Below are positions 56,901-64,000 of a DNA stretch of 64,000 nucleotides, one piece after another. The translations under genes were made by a program, and so were the position numbers. The notes under the pieces are model-generated. The model was not told where the DNA came from. It saw only the letters and a list, made by a program, of their open reading frames with translations, and searched no databases. Position 1 is the first letter of the stretch; every line of letters starts with the position of its first letter. The stretch comes from Pogonophryne albipinna (taxonomy: Eukaryota > Chordata > Actinopteri > Perciformes > Artedidraconidae), in contig CM053261.1 of NCBI GenBank assembly GCA_028583405.1, positions 15,492,783 to 15,556,782 of the forward strand. Reading direction: 5' to 3'.

Positions 56901-59900
56901 GTGGTCAAGGGGAAAGAGGATTGTGGTCCACTGAAAAACCCACCATGTAGCAGGACTAGCTATATATACACATGACAATACATGAAAGAAGTACTTAAAA
57001 TGGCTGTGTGTTAGTGAGTCTTGTATTTTGCATGTAATATTTGAGTGAATCTGTGCAGGGCAAACCAGGTAACATCTTTCTCAACAAGAAGTCCTTCAAC
57101 TGAAATGAACAGCCGTGTAGTCTGACTGCACCTCTGAGCTCTGAGCTATGCAAACATGTTTGAACGCAAAGCAACAGTAAATCAAATTGTGTGGTAACCA
57201 CTTGTTTGCTTCTGGGCTTCACATGGCAGACGTGCACACAACAATGCCAAATGTATCCTGGGCTTCAGGGAGGACACTCAGAGATCCCTGGCTAGGACGT
57301 CATAGAGCACAGAGCACACACAGAGCCAACAAAACACCCCATACCATATTTTAGCGAGCATGTTAATGGGATTGATAAGAAAACTAAATATGAAGAACCT
57401 AAAACAGGGACATGGGTTTATATCTGTGTATTTGTGTAATTATATTAAGAGGAGATGAAAAATGTTGAATGACCTTGTGTCAAAAAACAATGTTAGGCTG
57501 TTCCCTTGGCAACGCAAGGTCACTGTTCCTGCACATCAACATGGCTGATAACTCTTATCGGTGCACTTTAAATATGATGCAGGTAAACATCTTGAATTTC
57601 TCACCTGACGATGGAACTTGATAGCTTCGACAAAGTTTCCCAGCAGGTAGTGGGTGTTGCCTAGGTTACCATAAGCCCTCCCCTGAGCAGCTCGGTCTCC
57701 AAGTTCTTTGACCAAACACAAGTTCATCCTACAGAGAGAAGTAAAACATAGGTTGAAACTAAGTTGCAGCATGTCAATTATGTTAAAGTAAATTTTATTA
57801 TATATGTTAACATTAGACAATAGCTTAATATACAACCCAGTCTCACGGCATTTCGTGTTATAGTCACAAAATACATTTTCACCAACACGATTTTCCCCTT
57901 TTTTTCGTTTATAACGATTTTAAAAGCAATGTATTTCTATTGGTAGTATGTTTCGTGCCTGCACCACGTCTTTTTGTCCAGTCGGGTCTTGGAAGACCGG
58001 AAGCTGTGTGGTTCATAAAAACATTTTCTTACTCAATATCAAGCCACGATTATTGTTTTTATTTTAAATCGTATAATGTCGGACTTTTTTTGCCGTCGGT
58101 GAGGAAAAATAAATGGGGCTCAGAATACTGAAATCTTTATTTTTAAAATATTTTTTTCCTTCTAATTTCTTATTATTTGGTGCAGGCACGAAACATACTA
58201 CCAATAGAAATACATAGAAATACATTTTGCTTCTAAAATCGTTCTGTGTGACACGAATAAAATGGGAAAATCGTGTTGGTGAACACGAATCAATAGATTA
58301 CATTGCGTGACTATAACACGAAATGCCGTGAGACTGGGTAGTAATATAAGTATACAATGTTTTTCTAAATGCTATTATTCCCCCAAAATGACCACCACGA
58401 GGTCACATCCGACACTATATATTTCTCAATGTTCTGAAGTTTCCTGCATTAATTGCATTTTGACAAATAAAACGCATTTACTCTCACTAGCCTAGGCTAC
58501 CACTGTGATTTAGATGTTTCTGTTGTAAACATTCGCCTGTTGTTTAAGTTCATTACCAAACAATACATACTCATAAAAGCCAGTAGCCTTCTGCAGTGTG
58601 TCTCTGACATCAGGAGGAAGGTCCCCTGGTTCCTGGGTACAGCCCCATAACTGCTGCTTTCCCTTTGCATGAAACACGTTCCCTATGTTATACAGCGCCC
58701 TGGCCTCTCCAACCTGCAATCACATAATAAATAGTCACAAAAAAGAAAGATTAGAGCAAAAAGGAAATGCTGAAAATCTCTCTCTGCAGATATCAAGATA
58801 TGTGGTTATGGTCTATGGGTTATATCAATTACAAAATAAAACTGTATGGATGGCTATTACAATAATATGCTTAAACATTATAATTAAAAACACATATATA
58901 GTTCACAATGATCAGAAAAAAGCTGAAGGTATTACAATTTAGCAAATAGATATAAAAAAAAATTCTTAAATATGAAATAAAAATCTGTAGGACAGTGCTG
59001 ATGTGGTTTGTTTTAAAAAATATCACTCGTCACCAGCTTGAGCTTCAATATCAGGATACATTTAGTTATTATCCTTGCAAGAATGGAAGTAGTCATCACA
59101 TACGGAGCATATGGTACAACTAGTTCCCAGAACAGTGTCCTTCACATGCTTTATATACAAGAGAGGGTGTATCACAGTCACAAGATGAAGGACTACCGGT
59201 TCAAAGCAGTATACAATGTTTTGTTTAGATTAGATAAGGCCCACGTCAGAAATGATCATGCTTGTCATATGTCTATCTCCATAGAGGCTGAATCATCATG
59301 TTAATCGTTGTCACATAGCTATCATATTCCTAAAAGAGTGTTTCCTGACGCTCTTCCAGGTAATCATACATCCTGTCATGTACGCAGTTACAGTTGGGTC
59401 TTTGTTATCACATGCTACTCTGATATTGGAAGAGTACATTCAGTATTTTTCCCAACATGGTTGCAGGACCAAATAAACAATAGAGGCAGCAAACTGAAAG
59501 TATAACATCTCTTTCCGCACTTTTAAGAACATGCTATAATTGAAATAAATGTGCACGTTACCTTGTCGCTCTGTTCTTGAGAAATATCCAGGTGTCTTTG
59601 GCAGCACACGACGGCCTCATCAAAGCGTGCTAACACTTTTAGCGTGTTACCGAGGTTGCCACTGGCCTTTCCCTCTCCAATTCTGTCTCCTATTGTTCTA
59701 AAATAGCAAAGAAACACATATGTGTAGTGGTGGGAGCGATACAGCACTACAGTTATCTATGTTAATATGATTTAGTGAACCAATATCCATTAAGGTTTTG
59801 CAAGAAGATTTAATTGGGAGGTTTTTAAAACCAACATTTTTAATTGGTTATTCCTAGGATCCGGTCCCAGTGGCTCTTGTGAGACTGTAACGCAGCAAGG

Positions 59901-62170
59901 TAAAGCTCCCCGAGGTCTTTTATTAGTTCCCTGCTGAAGGACCAGCTGCACTCACTGCAGGGGGCCGGATTACTCATAGAAGCTAAATATCCAGCTGGTA
60001 GTTGTCGAGTGTTACTATATGAAAGTCCCCTCACTTTTTGAGAAATGTCTCAACGTCAACATAGTAAAATCTCTGACACTCATCTCGTAAATTATAAAAC
60101 AAAATATTTCAGCAATGGTAAACTGAATCCTTTTTTTCTGAGACCATCTGTACATGAAATAACTATTTTTCCTACTAATTAAACAGAGCTCCTGCATGAA
60201 TGACAGGAATGAAGTAATATAGCCCAGCTTCAAACCTTTTTTTTGCCTGGATTATAAACCCATTATCCGACCACAATAAAATATTTCTTATGTATTGAAT
60301 AGCATTTAGGCTTCAGAGATAGCTACAACCGAATATCTGTTTGTTTTACATTGTACGATCTGCTACCGTCTACGATGTAACAAGCACATTGCATGTTTTC
60401 TCAGATATGCGATATGAGTGTCAATTAAATAAGCAACAAAAAAATGGATAAGAAATACTATCTTCTATTACTATGACTATCTGGCAGGTGATGATTTACA
60501 AAATAAAGTCCCATCATTGCATTTTTGTGTACAGACAAATTATTGGCACATTTCCCACCTAGTATCTGACTGGATGAAAATACCTTTTTTTTTATTTCAA
60601 TGAACACAGTGGTTAGTAAATTGTGTCACGCACTTACTCAAGCACCTATTGTAACAAAACTCTGACCAGCTCATTGCAAGTATTTGCAACCTATCCAACT
60701 TGAACTGTGCAGCATGCAGCACCTACTAAGAGAAACATTGCTCACCTGGCCAGAGTCAGGTCATGTTTGTGGTATTCCAGGGCTTTGCCATACTCTTTGA
60801 GGTAGAAGTAGGCGTTGCCCAGCTGGCTGTAGATGGCACTGAGGGTCTTCAGGTCATCTGTGCCGACCTGCACGGCTGCCTCAAAAAACGCTGTTCCCCC
60901 TTTAAAGTCCCCAGCTTTGCACAACCGCTCCCCTTCCAACGCCAACTCCAAGCAAGAGGCTTCCATCCTAAAAGGTGCAGCAACACAGACACATAGAGAG
61001 GAAGACAGAAACAGGGTTAACACATGAGCACTATCAGAGAGAACTTATAGTAGCAAGTGCAATATCTTCTCAGGATGAGAACACATTGCCATTATCTCCA
61101 TGACAACAAGGTTTGTAACCATATTGACTGTTGCCTTAGCAACTGAGTCTTAGGCTCATGGATGAGCACCTTGAAAAGGTGTTGCCTTTTTACTCATTAC
61201 TGCTCAAATCAGCTTGATTTGAGTCTGATATATGATGTACAGATGTTTTGCTTAATTTGTTGAAGAACTATATTTGTTAGCCGAAATTAAATGTACAAAT
61301 TTGAGAAATCCATTAAATGACATCGGTTCATGTGAATATTGAAAAATGTACATAAATTATATAGGTCATTCTGTGTCAACATGTGACAATCCAAGTAGTT
61401 CTCTTCACTTTTCACAAACATAATAGAAGCAACACTTTTCAGAAAAAACTAACAAAAGCCAAGTCAAGAAGAGACTTCCTTGTTCTCTACAATGTATTGG
61501 TTACCATGACAACTGTTGGATCAATTGGATGACTCAGGGAGGGTAAAATAAATGTTAACTTTGTGTATATAGATAATTTCCTGATCGGGTAGTAAATAAA
61601 ACAAATACATCCTGTTTGTTTCTTAAATCTTTCTCCAGAGGGTCCTTAAAAAGACGTGAAAGAGTGTCTGAGTGAATTGTATCCAGGGAGTATACACCCC
61701 AGATTCATTGTATAATCCAGGATAAACTAAAGACCAGCCGATTTGGTTGCAGCTCCAAATTCCAGATACGGTACTAGAATGTAGAGCTAAACAAGGATTA
61801 TCCTCCAATCTAATCTGTTTCACAAAGGCCACCAAAATCACAATGGTAGGCAGTTCCAATGCCAAAAGGATGTAATGTTACAGTTTACTACTTTTTTCAG
61901 TTTGTTTGCATTACAAACATGATCTTCTTTTCAAAATGCCTCAGCTTTTTCTGATCTAGAATCAGAGTGCTCACCAACAGTGCTATACAAGAACTGGTCC
62001 TTTCCAGTGTGCATACAGTACCTGTGTTTTTTCTTGGTTCGGGTTCTGTCCACATACACCTGTAGCTCCAAGTGCAATGGCCTTAGTAAAGCTTTAGGTC
62101 GAGGTCCACGGTGGACCAGTCTACACACAGCTCTCTCGGCTCCAGTCAGAGGGCAAGGTTCATATGCCAT
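47982..62170 (-). CDS. gpsm1: G-protein signalling modulator 1 (AGS3)
   Basis: A cytosolic adaptor whose TPR half binds partners such as Inscuteable/NuMA and whose GoLoco half holds GDP-bound G-alpha-i. It works in receptor-independent G-protein signalling and spindle or cell polarity. Fourteen coding exons join in phase: 62022-62170, 60746-60967, 59562-59697, 58571-58713, 57605-57728, 56365-56480, 55961-56116, 55758-55866, 55514-55628, 54027-54097, 53690-53860, 49203-49365, 48905-49110 and 47982-48182. They give 693 residues (human GPSM1 has 675). Residues 51 to about 410 are TPR repeats, starting MEASCLELALEGERLCKAGD. Residues about 411-505 are a linker. GoLoco motifs lie at about 512-532, 569-587, 615-636 and 653-672, each ending D-D/E-Q-R. 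FKGG, LKEYGKALEYHKHDL and RITHNNLGHL favour GPSM1 over its paralogue GPSM2. The first exon is the least certain part. Confidence 0.93.
48320..48852. mobile_element. hAT-like MITE
   Basis: 533 bp with ends CAGGGGTGTCCAAACT and the complement of CAGGGGTGTCCACACTTTT, flanked by a perfect 8-bp duplication ATCTATGG (48312-48319 and 48853-48860). CAGGGGTGTCCA is a frequent hAT terminus. There is no transposase. It lies in the intron that splits GoLoco 3, 53 bp from the exon at 48905. Confidence 0.9.
48905..49110 (-). CDS. gpsm1: gpsm1 exon 13 (GoLoco 2 and first part of GoLoco 3)
   Basis: 206 bp. GoLoco 2 is EELFDLIANSQSRRLDDQR. GoLoco 3 starts DDFFNMLIKCQ and is completed (SSRIDDQR) by the next exon. 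NLPGLRITHNNLGHL between them matches human AGS3. Confidence 0.95.
49203..49365 (-). CDS. gpsm1: gpsm1 exon 12 (GoLoco 1)
   Basis: 163 bp. Encodes DEDCFFDLLSKFQSSRMDDQ followed by R, a complete GoLoco motif whose DQR arginine reaches the nucleotide of G-alpha-i-GDP. An acidic linker follows. Confidence 0.95.
49366..53689 (-). other. gpsm1 intron 11
   Basis: 4.3 kb with no recognised exon. It contains a CT-rich stretch at about 51180-51460 that opens two overlapping low-complexity frames, a poly-G patch near 51575, and GA-rich sequence near 51950-52020. Confidence 0.6.
53690..53860 (-). CDS. gpsm1: gpsm1 exon 11 (linker)
   Basis: 171 bp, 57 codons. Encodes NGENQDLESIPARSKSQLSQ, then DERLWLDSPVDTDDITVQVP. 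The DSPVDTDDITVQVP segment matches human DSADVRVHVP; the rest is disordered linker. Confidence 0.85.
53913..53982. repeat. (GT)n microsatellite, (CA)35 on the gpsm1 sense strand
   Basis: 70 bp of a 166-bp gpsm1 intron (53861-54026). On the transcribed strand it reads (CA)n, ending about 52 nt before the acceptor of the exon at 53690-53860. Confidence 0.95.
54027..54097 (-). CDS. gpsm1: gpsm1 exon 10 (linker)
   Basis: 71 bp. Encodes ARPKFTKRNSMDSVELWKYS then SDK. Similar to human ARPKRTQRLSAETWDLLRL, and to the ARPKLGRRHSMENMEL of GPSM2. The RNSMD serine is in a basophilic-kinase context. Confidence 0.87.
54098..55513 (-). other. gpsm1 intron 9
   Basis: 1.4 kb AT-rich intron. Nothing recognisable was seen. 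Confidence 0.55.
55514..55628 (-). CDS. gpsm1: gpsm1 exon 9 (end of TPR region)
   Basis: 115 bp. Encodes IGDRNGELTARMNVEQLMES, then a Ser/Glu-rich linker ending SPSSSEFEMQ. Human IGDRHGELTARMNVAQLQ aligns with the start; the linker is variable. Confidence 0.92.
55758..55866 (-). CDS. gpsm1: gpsm1 exon 8 (TPR)
   Basis: 109 bp. Encodes VGEGRACWSLGNAYVSLGNH and KQALHFARKHLDISNE. Human has VGEGRACWSLGNAYVSMG. Confidence 0.96.
55961..56116 (-). CDS. gpsm1: gpsm1 exon 7 (TPR)
   Basis: 156 bp. Encodes KTLQLSRQLRDQVMEAQACY and SLGNTYTLLQQYEKAIDYHL, ending ELTDR. Matches human KTLQLSRQLRDQAVEAQACY. Confidence 0.96.
56365..56480 (-). CDS. gpsm1: gpsm1 exon 6 (TPR)
   Basis: 116 bp. Encodes RLSIAKEFGDKAAERRAYSN and LGNALIFLGQFNTATEYY. 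It corresponds to human RLAIAKEFGDKAAERRAYSN and the following helix. Confidence 0.95.
56481..57604 (-). other. gpsm1 intron 5
   Basis: 1.1 kb. No repeat or exon was recognised. Confidence 0.55.
57605..57728 (-). CDS. gpsm1: gpsm1 exon 5 (TPR)
   Basis: 124 bp. Encodes MNLCLVKELGDRAAQGRAYG and NLGNTHYLLGNFVEAIKFHR. Human has RNLSLVKELGDRAAQ. Both ends fit the phases of neighbours. Confidence 0.95.
57835..58339. mobile_element. hairpin-forming MITE
   Basis: 505 bp whose ends are long inverted repeats, opening ACCCAGTCTCACGGCATTTC and closing with its complement. A second inner inverted pair has arms around TTGGTAGTATGTTTCGTGCC (near 57940-57962 and 58182-58205). Almost the whole element can fold on itself. 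The superfamily is unassigned because the target duplication is unclear. It lies in gpsm1 intron 4. Confidence 0.82.
58571..58713 (-). CDS. gpsm1: gpsm1 exon 4 (TPR with insert)
   Basis: 143 bp. Encodes VGEARALYNIGNVFHAKGKQ, then an insert with TQEPGDLPPDVRDTLQKATG as in human AGS3 (DPGHLPPDVRETL). Ends FYE. The NIGN and PPDVR features favour GPSM1 over GPSM2. Confidence 0.95.
58714..59561 (-). other. gpsm1 intron 3
   Basis: 850 bp AT-rich intron with no recognised element. Confidence 0.55.
59562..59697 (-). CDS. gpsm1: gpsm1 exon 3 (TPR)
   Basis: 136 bp. Encodes TIGDRIGEGKASGNLGNTLK and FDEAVVCCQRHLDISQEQSD, a full TPR with the GNLGN core. Ends DK in phase 0, with donor GTAACG. Confidence 0.96.
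59698..60745 (-). other. gpsm1 intron 2
   Basis: 1.05 kb intron with no recognised element. Confidence 0.55.
60746..60967 (-). CDS. gpsm1: gpsm1 exon 2 (first TPRs)
   Basis: 222 bp, acceptor CTTTTAG and donor GTGAGC. Encodes MEASCLELALEGERLCKAGD, then FFEAAVQVGTDDLKTLSAIY and YSQLGNAYFYLKEYGKALEY. It is nearly identical to human GPSM1. The Met could also be a start if transcription begins in the preceding intron. Confidence 0.96.
61130..61143. promoter_or_regulatory. X-box-like site 1 in gpsm1 intron 1
   Basis: GTTGCCTTAGCAAC, two half-sites GTTGC and GCAAC separated by four bases, which is an RFX-type palindrome. It lies about 165 bp upstream of the MEASC codon on the minus strand. Confidence 0.45.
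61500..61513. promoter_or_regulatory. X-box-like site 2 in gpsm1 intron 1
   Basis: GTTACCATGACAAC, one mismatch from the RFX X-box GTTRCCATGGYAAC. It is 357 bp from site 1 in the same intron. Confidence 0.45.
62022..62170 (-). CDS. gpsm1: gpsm1 candidate first coding exon
   Basis: Open frame starting MAYEPCPLTGAERAVCRLV and ending YVDRTRTKKKHR. Its donor (CAG/GTACTG) leaves two bases that join the G of the next exon to give Arg directly before MEASC. Human GPSM1 and GPSM2 also have Arg before MEASC. The ATG has G at -3 and +4. The 50-residue basic extension does not resemble the human N-terminus. An upstream in-frame start was not found. Confidence 0.55.
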
Positions 62171-64000
62171 CACGGAAAGGGCTATGTCCAAAACATTTGG
62201 GAAATGAGGAACTCCTAACAGAGAGCTTAGAGTTCATTAAAGCAATACACTTAGTGAGAGGACAGCTCTAGCTAATAGTTTTTACAGAATCAAGTCCATA
62301 TTGTCCACTGACTGACTTAATAAAAATCCAAATTGTCAGCCATGTTACAGCATACCTGGAAACAATCTATCTAGACGTTTTACACACAGTACCATACCCG
62401 CCAAGAATCACATCTGCTTTTTAAGTCCATGAGATCGTTCTCAGTGATGAACTCTCCTCAGACAGCCGAGCCAGTCAGGAAGGAATTGTAGAAAATTCCA
62501 CCAAATAGCATTTCCAGTTAAAACTGTATTTTTTAGAAAGAAAATGTTGATTTAAGAGTTGACAGAGGGCATGTTCCCCTAATCCAACTGAATTTGAGTT
62601 GTCCTTTGCGCTCTTGTCATTCAGTACTTACTATCCCATAAAAAATAAAACCTATACTTCCATCTTCTTCAACCTGTCCTCAGCTGTGATCCATTGTTCT
62701 GCCTTCCCACTACAAGCCACAGTTAGAAATGAAGAAGTGTGTAATGTAGGGAAACAATTTGGGTGAGAGCAGAAGTACAGTCAGGGACGACAATGTGTGT
62801 TTAATACTGCTTAGCTTGACCATCGCTCCAATGAGAGACAGAGAGAAAGGAAAGAGACAATTGCTAATCCAGTGAGCTGCACGTCCTTGGTAGAGACTAC
62901 GGAGTGTACTGATTGGCCAAGACTAATCCAACTATCTGCTTACACTGGCAGTAACACTAACAGGTCACCAGCCAAGACAAATACAATTGTGTAAAGAGGA
63001 GGTAAGGGACCTTTAAGTTTCCAACTGTGGTTGCATAGTATACCTTCGATTACTTTGACTGAAAATAAAGGAATCTTTGGCAGAGAATCTTATTCGTCTA
63101 TGTTTTTGGTAAATATATTACAAAGCTGTATTTTGATCCATCACAAAACAAATAATGTAGCAACTGTGACAAGACTTACACGAGTTCTTGTTTAACATAA
63201 TTATCTGTGTTCACTTCCAAATAATTAAAGATTGTAACAAAGAGGTTAAAATAGTTCATGCAGATGAGAGATCAGTAACTGGGTAACTTTTACTCATGCA
63301 ATGTGACATGCAAAATGCCACCCTAAGTGTTTACGCAGCCAATATGCTGTGACCTACACTTAATGCGTACTAGAACACATCCTGCGTGTAACTAATACAA
63401 TTAACACTGGCTCTGTTCCATTCAGTCATGTCAGCAAGTCAAGACAGCACACCTGTGGTTCCTGCTAGGACATGAAAAGGTCTATAAACCTTCAAATGCG
63501 AAAATCGAGACGTATGTCAATAAATACATTATAATTACAACATTCTATTCTATGAGGTTACCCCATTATTACAGTTTTTATTTGTATTCCTCTTCCTCCA
63601 TCCATGTTTTGCCTGCTTTTAGGTATATTCTTGTGTCTCAACAACTCTGTGACCATTCTCACAGCAGACATTTTGAAAAAAGCACAGGTGTTACTAATAA
63701 CATTAAAGATGGACCACATTAAGCCATGACAGTGAGCCAGGACCCAGAAACCAAAGCAGCTACATAGAAAACATCCATAATTCATTTTTATTATATACAC
63801 CTGGGCTTTTGAAACTGTGGCACATTAAAATGTCCTTTGTGAAATAGGTTTATGTGCCGACCTCTCCCAAACAGATGCTAATACCGCAGAGAGACATATC
63901 CTCTCTGATCTTATGGAAAGTGTTTAACCATAGGTGTTACTCACCATGGAAGTATTCACCAGGTGGTCTTTTGTTTGTATGCCCTTTCACTTATACCATC
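62171..64000. other. upstream flank of gpsm1
   Basis: Mostly AT-rich. No exon, CpG-rich promoter or repeat was recognised. It would hold the 5' UTR and promoter if the exon at 62022-62170 is the true first coding exon. Confidence 0.45.

Noticed and set aside
47982..62170. Identification as gpsm2 (LGN) instead of gpsm1
   Set aside because: Paralogue-specific blocks (LCKAGDFK, YLKEYGKALEYHKHDL, LPPDVRDTL, LRITHNNLGHL, MDEQRVHL tail) agree with GPSM1.

Overview
The window is a piece of a ray-finned (teleost) fish nuclear genome. The evidence is split genes with GT-AG introns, very long (CA)n, (GA)n and (GT)n tracts, dense small inverted-repeat DNA transposons of kinds typical of fish, and predicted proteins that match vertebrate families with fish-like divergence. 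There is no bacterial or organellar gene content.

Three vertebrate genes are recognised, all on the minus strand, so transcription runs from high to low coordinates. (1) Endoglin (eng), a TGF-beta/BMP co-receptor, spans about 2235-33708. Ten coding exons are joined in consistent phase, from the signal peptide at 33651-33708 to the end of a ZP-C-like module at 2235-2301. The transmembrane and cytoplasmic exon(s) were not found and probably lie left of base 1. (2) ak1, cytosolic adenylate kinase 1, spans 40624-42521 and is complete, encoding 193 residues. A second in-phase first exon at 41814-41868 gives a predicted 209-residue form. (3) gpsm1 (AGS3), a G-protein signalling modulator, spans 47982-62170 in 14 in-phase coding exons encoding 693 residues, with TPR repeats followed by four GoLoco motifs.

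Region by region: 1-2234 has no recognised exon. 2235-4093 holds the compact 3' exons of eng, and 4094-33650 holds its large introns. These carry a (GA)n tract, two inverted copies of a TTAA-flanked transposon (one interrupted by a nested hAT-like element), a 368-bp (CA)n tract, a 511-bp TTAA element, an LTR pair with almost no interior, an L2-like LINE fragment and a Harbinger-like MITE. 33709-40623 is the eng 5' region and spacer, with an ACTCAAGTAAAAGTA-type dispersed repeat and a LINE 3' tail. 42522-47981 holds the ak1 promoter and spacer. The gpsm1 introns hold a hAT-like MITE, a hairpin MITE and a short intron dominated by (CA)n. 62171-64000 has no recognised gene.

eng and ak1 are also neighbours in human 9q34.11, and GPSM1 maps to 9q34.3, so the block looks like conserved vertebrate linkage, not an operon. 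The three proteins act in different processes: endothelial BMP/TGF-beta reception, adenine-nucleotide balance, and G-alpha-i/spindle-polarity signalling. The most interesting observations are an RFX X-box 100 bp upstream of the alternative ak1 start, an endoglin that appears to lack the ZP-N half-domain but carries an RVKR site, and an unusual 50-residue amino-terminal exon in gpsm1 followed by two X-box-like sites.
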